A stretch of 64,000 bases of DNA from Thermogemmatispora carboxidivorans. GTDB taxonomy: Bacteria; Chloroflexota; Ktedonobacteria; Ktedonobacterales; Ktedonobacteraceae. Made by a program: the position numbers and the translations under genes. Shown piece after piece: positions 17,746-26,903 of this stretch. The stretch covers positions 992,001-1,056,000 of the forward strand of contig NZ_JNIM01000001.1 in NCBI RefSeq assembly GCF_000702505.1, read 5' to 3'. The notes under the pieces were generated by a model. It did not search any database. It saw only the letters and a list, made by a program, of their open reading frames with translations, and was not told where the DNA came from. Each line of letters opens with the position of its first letter. The first letter of the stretch is position 1.

Positions 17746-18363
17746 CTATTGGGCTGTTGGTTTTTCCAGCAGAGAGAGCAGTTGGTGCAGGATTCTAGCG
17801 GTTGCGCCCCAGATGCGGTAGGGGCCATACTCATAGAAATAGACGATGCGGCGGAGGCCGGAAGTATCCCAGATCTCGCTATGGAAGATGCGGGGGTCGG
17901 CCAGGGAAGGGAGAGGGGCGCGGATGACCTCAGCGACCTCAGAAGTCTGGAGGGTCAGGGAGCCGGGGCCGGAAGGCAAGAAGGCCACCACGGGAGTGAT
18001 CCAAAAATTGGTCACCAAGGTAAAGGAAGGGGGGAGCAGGCCGAGCACCTCAGAGCGCTCGGGGGGGAGGCCGATCTCCTCCTGGGCCTCGCGCAGGGCG
18101 GTCATGACTGGATCGCGGTCCTGGGGATCGACCGAACCGCCAGGAAAAGCGATCTCGCCGCTATGGGTGCGCAGTGTAGGAGAGCGGCGGATCAGCAGCA
18201 GGCAAGGCAGGCCCTCGGCCTCGAAGAGTGGTAAGAGCACAGCGGCGCGCCGGAGAGGGCGAGAAGCGATTTCGGGAGGTGGTGCTGTTGACAGAGCCTG
18301 GTCGGGCGGGGCCAGGCGGGAGCGCAGAGTAGTCACCACCTCGTTGATGCTGGACATATTCAT
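17746..18363 (-). CDS. Nudix hydrolase, probable CoA pyrophosphatase
   Basis: This 205-residue protein has a Nudix box in the form used by CoA pyrophosphatases (YeaB/NUDT7 type): SGEIAFPGGSVDPQDRDP, then ALREAQEEIGL. The REAQEEIG part carries the Mg2+-binding glutamates, and the PGGxxDPxD insertion separates this group from MutT. The upstream ASRPLRRAAVLLPLF and LLLIRRSPTLRTHSG segments also fit the UPF0035/CoAse signature. The enzyme would split CoA or its derivatives into phosphopantetheine and 3',5'-ADP. Substrate assignment rests on these motifs only. The gene is divergent from the S1-protein gene across a 517-base region. Confidence 0.87.
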   Translation of the reverse strand: MNMSSINEVVTTLRSRLAPPDQALSTAPPPEIASRPLRRAAVLLPLFEAEGLPCLLLIRRSPTLRTHSGEIAFPGGSVDPQDRDPVMTALREAQEEIGLPPERSEVLGLLPPSFTLVTNFWITPVVAFLPSGPGSLTLQTSEVAEVIRAPLPSLADPRIFHSEIWDTSGLRRIVYFYEYGPYRIWGATARILHQLLSLLEKPTAQ

Positions 18364-18880
18364 GTGCCTATTCTACCACATTTACGCCGCAAAAAGGGGC
18401 TGGTTGAACTTGCGTGGGTATGATACAATGTGGTAAACAAAAAAACAGCGGGGAGGTCCGCCGAAAAGCTAGCTTTTGCCTTGCATTCACAGGCGGCTTT
18501 TGGTATAATTAGAGCATCGAGTGGGGGTATGCTTACACAAGGCTTTCATTATGCCCATATATACCTTATGACCTGTCTGCGGGCATCGTTTCGTAGAACT
18601 ACTCTCTAGCACGAACGGGTGTACTATGGAGAATCGTCGTCTCATAGTAGGAAGTACAGCGACAAGCGGCAGCCATCGCAGCCTGAGCAGCCTCCTCCGA
18701 TAGCCAGTTGTCCGAGACGCATCCCCCCGATCTCAAGATGACGTTCCTGTCGTTACCCCTGGCAGAAGTGATAACGGACCAAGGAAGCGGGCGATCTACG
18801 TACGACACACGTTAGACAGGATCAGAGGGCGCTCGAGGGGCAAGGCAAAAAAACCGTGGATCGAAGGGGGTATTTTACCC
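18364..18880. other. Long leader region upstream of the S1-domain gene
   Basis: These 517 bases contain no supported gene. They hold the strong promoter at 18481-18509 and about 365 bases of untranslated leader. A second possible -10 (TGATACAAT, 18421-18429) is present. Such a long leader upstream of an S1 protein gene could support autoregulation, but I see no defined structure. Confidence 0.5.
18481..18509 (+). promoter_or_regulatory. Strong promoter upstream of the S1-domain gene
   Basis: TTGCAT at 18481-18486 and a consensus TATAAT at 18504-18509 are separated by exactly 17 bases, and TGG before the hexamer gives an extended -10. The predicted start of transcription is near 18516, about 365 bases before the start codon. 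Confidence 0.75.
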
Positions 18881-20491
18881 ATGCAAGCACAACAGCACGG
18901 CGACCTTTCGACACCGCCAGCGGAAAAATCTCAAAGCGGGCAGGTACGAACCATGTCTGAAGCAAGAGAGCCTGAAACCAGCAGAATTGGCAACCCGGAA
19001 GAATCAGAAGACGTGAACATGGAGGCCCTCCTGGCCTCGGCGAACAATCCCACCAGCCTCAAACGTGGCGATGTTGTCGAAGGGGAAATCGTGCGCATCG
19101 ACCAGGATGAGATTCTGGTCGATATCGGCCTCAAGTCAGAGGGCGTGCTCTCAACCAAGGAACTACCGGCCAGCGGCTATGGCTCGCTAAACGAGTTAAA
19201 AGTGCACGACAAGGTCCTTGTCTATGTTGTGCAGCCAGAGACACCGGACGGCCATGCCGTGCTCTCGCTGAGGAAAGCCAACGCTGAGCGCCAGTGGCGT
19301 CTGGTTGAAGAGCAGTATCGCAACAACGAGTTGATCAGGGCGCGCGTCATCGACTACAACAAGGGCGGCCTGATTGTCGATGTCAACGGCATCCGTGGCT
19401 TCGTGCCGATCTCACAAATCCAGAGCCTGAAGCGTGAGGAGGTGGCAGCGGGTGGAGAGAGTCAGGAGACGGCGGCCAAGCTGGCCAGCATGAAGGATAA
19501 AGAGCTGCAGCTCAAGATCATCGAGATTAACCGCGCTCGTAATCGGTTGATCCTCTCTGAGCGTCAGGCGGTGCAAGAGTGGCGGCAGCGGCGGCGTGAG
19601 GAGCTGCTGGATGAGCTGAAGCCGGGCGAGATTCGCAAGGGGAGGGTGAGTAATCTCGCCAACTTCGGGGCCTTTGTTGACCTTGGTGGGGCCGATGGCC
19701 TCGTCCATATCAGCCAACTGGCCTGGAGCCGTGTCAATCATCCCAGCGAGGTCTTGCATGTTGGCCAGGAAGTCGAGGTGCAGGTTCTCAGCGTTGACAA
19801 AGAGAAGAAGAAGATCGCACTCTCCATCAAGAAGGCCGAGGTTGATCCCTGGACGACGGTCGAGCAGCGCTACTCGCCTGGCCAGCTGGTGACGGGTACG
19901 ATTACCAAGATCGCGCCCTTTGGGGCCTTTGCCCGGATCGAAGACGGTATTGAGGGCCTGATTCACCTCTCCGAGCTGCCTCCTGGAATGGACCCCAAGA
20001 CCAGCCTGCACGAAGGCCAGCAGCTCCAGCTGCGCATTCTGCGCATTGATCCTGAGCGCCGTCGCCTCGGCCTCAGCCTGCGTCAGGTCGAGGAACCGGA
20101 CAGTGCCAAGGCTCAGGCCCAGGGCCAGGGTCAGGGGCCGAGCCAGGGTCAGAATCAGACGGCTCCCAGCAGCGGCTCGGCTGAGACTACCACCAGGGGG
20201 ACCACAGATGATAAAATGAAGCTGTCCCTCGAAGAGGTGGCCAGACGTCAGGAGAGTGGGCAACACCAGCAAGAGGGGCGTGGCGAGCGCCGCGAACGTG
20301 GTGAGAAGGGTGAGCGAGAGGGGCGTGGCGAGCGCCGCGAACGCACTGAGAAAAGTGAGCCATCCTTGCTCGACCACCTGCTGCTGGGTGACGATGGTGA
20401 GATCACCGCTATGGCTGAGGCTTTTCGGGCCGCTGCTCTTCAGCGCAATAAGAATCTGACAACCGAGGAGACGGAGGGTTCTGGCAGCTAG
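18881..20491 (+). CDS. S1 RNA-binding domain protein (ribosomal protein S1-like)
   Basis: This 536-residue protein has four S1 domains at about residues 56-125, 147-215, 246-315 and 331-400. The last two are the best preserved (GRVSNLANFGAFVDLGGADG and TITKIAPFGAFARIEDGIEG). Four-domain S1 homologues are found in Firmicutes, Chloroflexi and chloroplasts and bind mRNA on or near the ribosome. The tail from residue 401 is low-complexity: a Gln/Gly run, then two 15-residue copies of a GRGERRER unit that may add RNA-binding charge. I use the ATG at 18881, preceded by AAGGGGG; the ATG at 18953 is an alternative, and the 24 residues between them are not conserved-looking. Confidence 0.9.
   Translation: MQAQQHGDLSTPPAEKSQSGQVRTMSEAREPETSRIGNPEESEDVNMEALLASANNPTSLKRGDVVEGEIVRIDQDEILVDIGLKSEGVLSTKELPASGYGSLNELKVHDKVLVYVVQPETPDGHAVLSLRKANAERQWRLVEEQYRNNELIRARVIDYNKGGLIVDVNGIRGFVPISQIQSLKREEVAAGGESQETAAKLASMKDKELQLKIIEINRARNRLILSERQAVQEWRQRRREELLDELKPGEIRKGRVSNLANFGAFVDLGGADGLVHISQLAWSRVNHPSEVLHVGQEVEVQVLSVDKEKKKIALSIKKAEVDPWTTVEQRYSPGQLVTGTITKIAPFGAFARIEDGIEGLIHLSELPPGMDPKTSLHEGQQLQLRILRIDPERRRLGLSLRQVEEPDSAKAQAQGQGQGPSQGQNQTAPSSGSAETTTRGTTDDKMKLSLEEVARRQESGQHQQEGRGERRERGEKGEREGRGERRERTEKSEPSLLDHLLLGDDGEITAMAEAFRAAALQRNKNLTTEETEGSGS
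20272..20343 (+). repeat. 45-base tandem repeat in the S1 gene tail
   Basis: Two identical 27-base blocks at 20272-20298 and 20317-20343 lie 45 bases apart and encode the GRGERRER motif twice. They are an in-frame tandem duplication in the disordered tail. Confidence 0.8.
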
Positions 20492-20854
20492 CGCACACCT
20501 GTTGCGTTGCGGAGCGCGGCGCTGGGTTTGACTCAGCTAGTGCGCTACGCTCCTGAACGAGAGAAAGAAGCGCTAAAGCACCAACACGTACTGGCACGCT
20601 ATCAGGATAGGCCAGGCAAAGCCAGCCCTCAGCAGCTGGCCGATTACTCGTTCTAGCTGAGGGGAGGCCTGGGCTAGCACCGGGTTGGGCGAAGGCACCT
20701 GCACCGGATGCGCGAGCGTGCAAGCGCACCTGAACAGCTGAGCTATTCGACCTCCTTGCTGCGACAGGCGAGAGTGGAGCAGTGAGGGGGTCGCTTGTTT
20801 CAGCGTGTAGAGGAGTGATCCATGGATGACGGCAATGCCCCAGGTCGTTCTTGC

Positions 20855-20884
20855 TTGACGCTGCAAAGAAGGGTGTTGTATGAT
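20855..20884 (+). promoter_or_regulatory. Promoter for clpC
   Basis: TTGACG at 20855-20860 and TATGAT at 20879-20884 are separated by 18 bases. The start of transcription would be near 20891, giving a leader of about 70 bases. Confidence 0.65.
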
Positions 20885-20910
20885 GAATTACCAAGTTTAC
20901 CTGAGCGACA

Positions 20911-20934
20911 CAGAGGGCTCGGTTCCACCCTCTG
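20911..20934 (+). promoter_or_regulatory. Hairpin in the clpC leader
   Basis: CAGAGGG at 20911-20917 pairs with CCCTCTG at 20928-20934 around a 10-base loop. It lies just upstream of the ribosome binding site AAAGGGGGG at 20941 and could modulate translation. Confidence 0.5.
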
Positions 20935-20959
20935 CCACTGAAAGGGGGGTGACAAACAG

Positions 20960-23506
20960 GTGAACGACAGGGATAGAGATAGATTTGATAAATTCACCGA
21001 GCGAGCCAGGAAGGTCCTGAGCCTCGCCCAGGAGGAAGCCCAGCGCTTCCAGCATAATTACATCGGGACAGAGCACCTCCTTTTGGGCCTCGTACGCGAG
21101 GGCGAAGGTGTGGCCGCCAAGGTTCTGGCGAATCTGGGTGTCGAGCTGAACAAGGTGCGCAGCGCCGTTGAGTTCATCATTGGGCGCGGTGACCGTATCG
21201 TGCTTGGGGAGATTGGCCTGACCCCCCGGGCCAAGAAGGTCATCGAGCTGGCCGTGGACGAGGCGCGCCGCCTGAATCACCATTACATCGGCACCGAGCA
21301 CCTTCTGCTTGGCCTGGTGCGCGAGGGTGAGGGAATCGCCGCCGGTGTCCTGGAAAGCCTGGGGGTCAACCTGGAGAAGGTGCGCACACAAACGATCCAG
21401 GTGCTCAGCCAGTCTGGCTCGCCCCATGAGCGCGATGCCAAGCACTCCAAGACGCCGACGATCGACGCGATGGGCGTCGATTTGACAGCCGATGCCCGTG
21501 CGGGGAAGCTCGATCCGATTATTGGACGCCATCAGGAGATCGAGCGGGTCATTCAGATCCTGTCGCGTCGTACCAAGAATAATCCGGCGCTCATTGGCGA
21601 ACCTGGTGTCGGTAAGTCGGCAATCGTTGAGGGCCTGGCGCAGCGCATCGTCGCCGGCGAGGTCCCCGAGACCATCGCGGGCAAACGTCTGCTCACGCTG
21701 GATGTCGGCTCCCTGGTGGCAGGCACCAAGTACCGTGGCGAGTTCGAAGAGCGTCTGAAGAAGATTATCGAGGAGATCCGTAATAGTCGCGACTGCATCA
21801 TCTTCATCGATGAGGTCCACACGCTGGTGGGGGCCGGCGCTGCAGAGGGTGCGGTCGATGCGGCCAATATCCTGAAGCCGGCTCTGGCCCGCGGCGAGAT
21901 CCAGTGCATCGGCGCTACCACGCTTGATGAGTACCGCAAGTATATCGAGCGCGACGCCGCCCTCCAGCGCCGCTTCCAGGAGGTCATCGTGCGCGAGCCG
22001 ACCATTGAGGAGACGATCGAGATCCTCAAGGGAATCCGCGAGCGCTATGAGGCCCATCACCGCTTGACGATCACGGATGAGGCTCTCAAGGCGGCGACGG
22101 AGATGGCCAGCCGCTATATTACCGATCGTTTCATGCCCGATAAGGCCATCGATCTGATCGATGAGGCTGCCAGCCGCGTGCGCATGCAGCATTCGCTGGC
22201 CCCGCTCAATCTGAAAGAGGCCAAGAAGGGCCTGGAGGCGGTGCTCCGCGAGAAGGAGGCTGCTATCCAGCAGCAGGATTACGAGCTGGCCGCCGAACTG
22301 CGCGATCGCGAGGTGAAGCTGCGCGAGCGTATTGCCAAGCTGGAAGCAGGCTGGCAGAAAGAGCGTGGGAGCGACCGCCCCGTGGTTGGTGAGGAGGAGA
22401 TCGCTCAGATCGTCTCGATGTGGACTGGCATCCCGGTGATGCGCATCGCTCAGGAGGAGTCTCAGCGCCTGCTCCATATGGAGGAGGCCCTCCATATGCG
22501 CGTCATTGCCCAGGATGAGGCCATTGAGAAGATCGCGCGCGCTGTCCGCCGCGCTCGGGCCGGGCTGAAAGATCCGAAGCGCCCCATTGGCTCCTTCATC
22601 TTCCTCGGTCCCACCGGCGTCGGTAAGACCGAGCTGGCCCGCGCCCTGGCCGAGTTCATGTTTGGTAGCGAGGACGCCCTGATCAAGATCGACATGTCAG
22701 AGTTCATGGAGCGCCATGCTGCCGCTCGCCTGGTTGGTGCTCCCCCAGGCTATGTCGGCTATGAGGAGGGCGGCCAGTTGACGGAGGCCGTGCGCCGTAA
22801 GTCCTACAGCGTGATCTTGCTCGATGAGATCGAGAAGGCCCATCCCGATGTCTTCAATATGCTCCTCCAGATCCTGGAGGATGGAAAGCTGACCGATGCG
22901 AAGGGCCGCACGGTGGACTTCCGCAACACGATCATCATCATGACGTCGAATGTGGGCGCCACCTTGCTGAACCGTGAGGCATCAATCGGTTTCAAGCTGA
23001 CCAAGGATAAGGAGCAGGCGTATAAGAGCGAGTACGAGGAGATGAAGAACAAGGTCCTCGGCGAGCTGAAGAATACCTTCAAGCCCGAGTTCCTGAATCG
23101 TATCGATGAGGTCATCGTCTTCCACTCGCTCCGCCGCGAGGATATGTATCAGATCGTCGATCTGTTGCTCAATCGCGTGCGCAATCAGCTGACGGAGCAG
23201 CAGATCGAGCTGGTGGTCCCGCAGCCTGCCAAGGACTTCTTGATCAAGGAGGGCTTCGATCCGCAGTACGGCGCCCGCCCGCTGCGGCGCACGATCCAGC
23301 GCCTGGTCGAAGATCCGCTGGCCGAGGGTCTGCTTCAGGGGCGCTTCCATGCCGGCGATGTGGTTGAGGCGGTGGTGGTTGGCAATGCTCTCGAGCTGCA
23401 GGTGCGCAGTCGGCTGGAGCAATTGCCTGCTCCGGCTTCACCACAGGCGGCGCTCTCTGCTGGGAGCAGTGAGGGCAGCCCCGCCGGTGAAACCTTGCCA
23501 GGTTGA
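20960..23506 (+). CDS. clpC: ATP-dependent Clp protease ATP-binding subunit ClpC
   Basis: ClpC is a ring-shaped AAA+ unfoldase that feeds proteins into ClpP. The protein (848 residues) has two Clp_N repeats (about residues 5-145, with the [18 protein letters not shown] motif occurring twice). The first AAA module has Walker A GEPGVGKS near residue 213 and Walker [13 protein letters not shown]-like coiled segment lies around residues 430-465, and the second AAA module has GPTGVGKT near residue 551, followed by the C-terminal D2-small domain. The GTG start at 20960 is preceded by AAAGGGGGG. The tail (residues 815-848) is Ala/Ser/Pro-rich. ClpP and adaptor genes are not in the window. A strong intrinsic terminator follows. 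Confidence 0.97.
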   Translation: MNDRDRDRFDKFTERARKVLSLAQEEAQRFQHNYIGTEHLLLGLVREGEGVAAKVLANLGVELNKVRSAVEFIIGRGDRIVLGEIGLTPRAKKVIELAVDEARRLNHHYIGTEHLLLGLVREGEGIAAGVLESLGVNLEKVRTQTIQVLSQSGSPHERDAKHSKTPTIDAMGVDLTADARAGKLDPIIGRHQEIERVIQILSRRTKNNPALIGEPGVGKSAIVEGLAQRIVAGEVPETIAGKRLLTLDVGSLVAGTKYRGEFEERLKKIIEEIRNSRDCIIFIDEVHTLVGAGAAEGAVDAANILKPALARGEIQCIGATTLDEYRKYIERDAALQRRFQEVIVREPTIEETIEILKGIRERYEAHHRLTITDEALKAATEMASRYITDRFMPDKAIDLIDEAASRVRMQHSLAPLNLKEAKKGLEAVLREKEAAIQQQDYELAAELRDREVKLRERIAKLEAGWQKERGSDRPVVGEEEIAQIVSMWTGIPVMRIAQEESQRLLHMEEALHMRVIAQDEAIEKIARAVRRARAGLKDPKRPIGSFIFLGPTGVGKTELARALAEFMFGSEDALIKIDMSEFMERHAAARLVGAPPGYVGYEEGGQLTEAVRRKSYSVILLDEIEKAHPDVFNMLLQILEDGKLTDAKGRTVDFRNTIIIMTSNVGATLLNREASIGFKLTKDKEQAYKSEYEEMKNKVLGELKNTFKPEFLNRIDEVIVFHSLRREDMYQIVDLLLNRVRNQLTEQQIELVVPQPAKDFLIKEGFDPQYGARPLRRTIQRLVEDPLAEGLLQGRFHAGDVVEAVVVGNALELQVRSRLEQLPAPASPQAALSAGSSEGSPAGETLPG

Positions 23507-23514
23507 TAGTGGGC

Positions 23515-23567
23515 AGAGGAGAGCCATTCTGGCGCGTCTCGCGCGCCGCAGGCTCTCCTCTTTTTTT
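23515..23567 (+). terminator. Intrinsic terminator after clpC
   Basis: An 11-base stem (23515-23525 with 23551-23561) encloses a second GC-rich mini-hairpin and is followed directly by seven T residues. This is the clearest rho-independent terminator in the window and separates clpC from radA. Confidence 0.9.
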
Positions 23568-23732
23568 GTCCTCGCCCGCTTGTTTCCTTAGTTGCTGCCC
23601 GCAGACAATGCCGGCAGCTGTAGGCGCTCTCCTTCTGCCTGTCTGTCTGTTGAGGCGCCGGTCAGGCAGGCTGTCCAGGTCTACAGTGGAATATGACGTG
23701 CTTTGAAGCACGCATTCTGGTTATGTGATTCT

Positions 23733-25166
23733 ATGCCCAAATCTCGCACACGCTTTGTATGCCAGCAGTGTGGTGGGGAGCAGACGAAGTGGCTGGGACG
23801 CTGCCCCGATTGCGGCGCCTGGAACACCCTGGAAGAGGTCTCCCTTCCTGAAATGCCGGCGTCGGCTTCCGCCCCCCAGCGCCGCTATGCCTTGTTGACC
23901 GGGGCAGCTGCGACCGTGGGAGCCTCTGCCACTCCCCTGGGGCCACAACCCCTGACCCAGGTGAAGGCCCTCTCTCACGAGCGCCTTTCGGTCGGCTATG
24001 CCGAAATGGATCGCGTGCTCGGTGGTGGCCTCGTGCCTGGCTCGCTCACGCTGGTCGGTGGCGAACCAGGTATTGGCAAGTCAACCCTGCTCCTGCAGGT
24101 CTCAGGCCATATTGCCGAGCATGTAGGGCCGGTCCTCTATGTTTCGGGGGAGGAATCAAGTGAGCAGATCAAGATGCGCGCCGAACGCCTGGAGATCACC
24201 GGTGAGCGTCTCTATCTGCTAGCAACGGTCGAGCTAGACGTGATCTGCGAGGCTGTTGCTCGCCTCAAGCCAGCCCTGGTGGTGGTCGATTCCATTCAGA
24301 CAGTCTTTGCCACTCATCTGACCTCGGCCCCGGGGAGTATCAGCCAGGTGCGCGAGTGTACGTTGCACCTGATGCAGGTGGCGAAGAGTAGCCACATCCC
24401 GATGTTCATCATCGGCCATGTCACCAAGGAAGGAACGGTGGCAGGCCCCAAAGCTCTGGAGCATATTGCCGATTGTGTGCTCTATCTGGAGGGGGAGCGC
24501 TACCATACCTATCGGCTGCTGCGTGGCGTCAAGAATCGCTTTGGTGCGACCCACGAGGTAGGGGTGTTTGAGATGCACGGAGAGGGCCTGCAGGAGGTTC
24601 CCAATCCGTCAGCTCTTTTCTTGTCCGAGCGCCCCGGGGCCGCCAGTGGCTCAGCGGTCGTGGTGAGTATGGAAGGGACACGCCCACTGCTGGTGGAGGT
24701 CCAGGCTTTGGTCACTCCCAGCAATTTCGGCATCGCTCGCTGTACGGCCAATGGGATTGAGCATAATCGCCTGCTGATGCTGCTGGCGGTCTTGACCAAG
24801 CGGGTCGGCCTGGCCCTGGGCAATCACGATGTCTATACTAACGTGGTGGGTGGCTTCACCTTGGAGGAGCCGGCTGTTGATTTGGGCGTGGCTGCTGCGA
24901 TCGCTTCGAGCTATCGCGACCGGCGTATCCCGCCCGACCTGGCTTTGATTGGCGAGGTTGGCCTCTCGGGAGAGCTGCGCCCTGTCAGTCGCCTGGGGCT
25001 GCGCGTCCGCGAGGCGGCGAAGCTGGGCTTCAAACGCTGCCTGGTCCCCGCCAGCGGACGCACGGAGCGGGTGCGCCGCGAGTTGGAGGGGGCAGGGCTG
25101 GCTGAGGAGTGCCGGGTCATTCCCGCCAGTACTCTTGCAGTTGCCCTGGAAATCGCGCTACACTAA
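23733..25166 (+). CDS. radA: DNA repair protein RadA
   Basis: RadA is a RecA-like branch-migration ATPase in recombinational repair. The 477-residue protein has a four-Cys zinc finger (CQQCGG and CPDCG, residues 9-30), Walker A GEPGIGKST near residue 111, the RadA-specific KNRFG motif near residue 267, and a C-terminal Lon-protease-like domain without a catalytic dyad (residues 300-465). The ATG at 23733 is preferred to the TTG at 23703, which would add ten residues before the zinc finger. It follows clpC after a terminator and precedes a YacL-like gene, an order known from Firmicutes, but disA, which usually sits between radA and yacL there, is missing. Confidence 0.96.
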   Translation: MPKSRTRFVCQQCGGEQTKWLGRCPDCGAWNTLEEVSLPEMPASASAPQRRYALLTGAAATVGASATPLGPQPLTQVKALSHERLSVGYAEMDRVLGGGLVPGSLTLVGGEPGIGKSTLLLQVSGHIAEHVGPVLYVSGEESSEQIKMRAERLEITGERLYLLATVELDVICEAVARLKPALVVVDSIQTVFATHLTSAPGSISQVRECTLHLMQVAKSSHIPMFIIGHVTKEGTVAGPKALEHIADCVLYLEGERYHTYRLLRGVKNRFGATHEVGVFEMHGEGLQEVPNPSALFLSERPGAASGSAVVVSMEGTRPLLVEVQALVTPSNFGIARCTANGIEHNRLLMLLAVLTKRVGLALGNHDVYTNVVGGFTLEEPAVDLGVAAAIASSYRDRRIPPDLALIGEVGLSGELRPVSRLGLRVREAAKLGFKRCLVPASGRTERVRRELEGAGLAEECRVIPASTLAVALEIALH

Positions 25167-25503
25167 CCAGCAAGGGTGACTCTTGTCTCGTGACTGGAGC
25201 ATCTGCTGAGCTTAAATAATGGAGGTGAGTGTTTCGTGCCTTATCGTGGTTCTCGCCCCCAGAGGTCGATCGTTGCTCTTGATTCTGACCCGGGAAAACG
25301 GTATACTCTATAGCTGGCATGACGATTTTTGTGATTCGACGGGCGCGTTTCTGGCGGTTCAGCACAGCAGGCCAGGCCCTGTTATCCGGAATCATCGTTC
25401 TTGTCCGTCTCTTTATCATCTATTCTGCTCCTGCCCGCATGCTTTACCTCACGCTGGCCCGTCGTCGGTGGTCAAACCTCTCACCCTTCTGGAGGCTGAT
25501 GGG
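25167..25503. other. Leader region upstream of the PIN-TRAM gene
   Basis: These 337 bases hold the promoter at 25279-25307 and about 190 bases of leader. The frame of the next gene is open upstream, but the residues are not conserved-looking. Confidence 0.5.
25279..25307 (+). promoter_or_regulatory. Promoter for the yacL-ispD-ispF group
   Basis: TTGATT at 25279-25284 and TATACT at 25302-25307 are separated by 17 bases. Confidence 0.65.
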
Positions 25504-26673
25504 ATGTCTGTTAATACAATCGCTCGCTGCATTGGGGCGCTTTTGGCTGCCAGCGTCAGTTTCTTCGTCTTCTTTGTGGAGCATCCACTTGCGACGCTCT
25601 TGCTTGAAAAGCTCGAATGGTCTGCTGCAATTGCGTTTGCCTGCGGACTTATTGCTTTTGTGATTACTCCCTATGTGACCATTGTCCCCTATCGTTGGGT
25701 CAGTCACCAGCTGCGGACCGTGGCGGTCAGTGATCTGATCGCGGGTACCATTGGGTTGATTGTGGGCCTGCTGATCTCCGTGCTCTTTGGTATTCCGCTG
25801 GGGGCTTTGCCGGAGAACTGGGGCCATATTCTGCCTGTGGTAGCGGCCATCATCTGTGGCTATTTGGGGGCTATGGTGGCCGTCCTACGCAAGAGTGAGT
25901 TGGCTCATCTGTTTCAGTCGCTCTTTCTGACACGCCGCCGTGAGCGGGAGGAGGAGCGCGAGCGCGAGCGCGAGCGCGAACGTGCGAAGGAGGCAGAGGC
26001 TCTGGCCAGCGCGGCGGGGCCGCAGATCTTGCTGGATACAAGCGCTATTATCGATGGTCGTATTGCTGATATCAGTCAGACGGGCTTTATCTTTGGGAAG
26101 CTGGTGGTGCCACGTTTTGTGCTCAACGAGCTGCAGCGGATCGCCGATTCTGCTGATACGCTCCGGCGGAATCGGGGGCGGCACGGCCTGGAGATGTTGA
26201 ATCGCTTGCAGAAGGATGCGACGGTGCCAGTGGAGATTATGGATACGGATATGGAAAGCAGCTCGGAGGAGGTCGATAGCAAGCTGGTGAAGCTGGCGCG
26301 CGCGCTCCATTGTCCGATTATCACCAACGATTTCAATCTCAACCGCGTTGCTGAATTGCAGGGGGTGAAGGTTCTCAATATTAATGAGCTGGCGAATGCG
26401 GTGAAGCCGGTCCTGCTGCCGGGTGAGGAGATCGCGATTAAGATTATGCAGGATGGCAAGGAGCTGGGTCAGGGCGTAGGCTATCTGGATGATGGGACGA
26501 TGATTGTGGTGGAGGGGGGCCGCCAGTATATGAATATGACGATCGATGTGACGGTGACGCGGGTGATTCAGACAGTTGCTGGGCGTTTGATCTTCGCTTA
26601 TCCGAAGCAGAGCAGCGGCAATGCTACCTCCAGCAGTCAGGGACAATCGACCGGCAAGCAGCGTCAGGGCTAG
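25504..26673 (+). CDS. Membrane-anchored PIN-TRAM protein (YacL-like)
   Basis: The 389-residue protein has four predicted membrane helices in residues 1-130 and a highly charged Arg/Glu linker (residues about 145-170, REREREREREREAK-like). A PIN ribonuclease-like domain follows (from about residue 174, LLDTSAIIDGRIADI, with the acidic residues of the active site, and later IITNDFNLN). It ends in a TRAM RNA-binding domain (about residues 308-375, including GYLDDGTMIVVEGG). This is the architecture of YacL. Its exact target is unknown; a nuclease function is a family inference. The ATG at 25504 has GGAGG at 25491-25495, which decides against a start 95 codons upstream. Confidence 0.9.
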   Translation: MSVNTIARCIGALLAASVSFFVFFVEHPLATLLLEKLEWSAAIAFACGLIAFVITPYVTIVPYRWVSHQLRTVAVSDLIAGTIGLIVGLLISVLFGIPLGALPENWGHILPVVAAIICGYLGAMVAVLRKSELAHLFQSLFLTRRREREEERERERERERAKEAEALASAAGPQILLDTSAIIDGRIADISQTGFIFGKLVVPRFVLNELQRIADSADTLRRNRGRHGLEMLNRLQKDATVPVEIMDTDMESSSEEVDSKLVKLARALHCPIITNDFNLNRVAELQGVKVLNINELANAVKPVLLPGEEIAIKIMQDGKELGQGVGYLDDGTMIVVEGGRQYMNMTIDVTVTRVIQTVAGRLIFAYPKQSSGNATSSSQGQSTGKQRQG

Positions 26674-26846
26674 CCTGGAGCGGAGTAGTGGGGGATGGGG
26701 AAAGAAAAGACGGCAGCACCCGGCCAGATTCAGGGCCAGCAGGTCGCTGGAAGCGTGTCAGTTTGGCTGGGTGGGAGCGACAAGAAAAAAGGGGGACCTG
26801 GCTCTCTCTGGCTGCCAGAGAACGTCATAGTAGATGTCGGGTAGGC

Positions 26847-26868
26847 AGGCACCAGTCAGATGGTGCCT
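26847..26868 (+). promoter_or_regulatory. Small hairpin upstream of ispD
   Basis: AGGCACC at 26847-26853 pairs with GGTGCCT at 26862-26868. It lies in the 230-base space before ispD and could be an attenuator or weak terminator. Confidence 0.35.
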
Positions 26869-26903
26869 CTCATTATAGGCGGAGGCGCTGGTGGATTATT
26901 GCT

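Larger units (their letters stand above)
20492..20959. other. Region upstream of clpC
   Basis: No gene is supported in these 468 bases. They contain the clpC promoter (20855-20884) and a leader hairpin (20911-20934). There is no ctsR, mcsA or mcsB gene, which often precede clpC in Firmicutes. I see no clear CtsR or CIRCE operator. Confidence 0.5.

Noticed and set aside
19412..20377. 321-codon open frame antisense to the S1-domain gene
   Set aside because: It is a Leu-rich antisense shadow caused by codon bias of the clearly conserved S1 gene.
20897..22495. 532-codon open frame antisense to clpC
   Set aside because: Same cause: GC-rich codon usage of clpC opens the opposite strand. No start signals and no conserved motif.
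23695..23715. GTGCTT-TG-AAGCAC repeat near radA considered as a LexA-type operator
   Set aside because: It does not match known SOS boxes and is not placed over a recognisable promoter.
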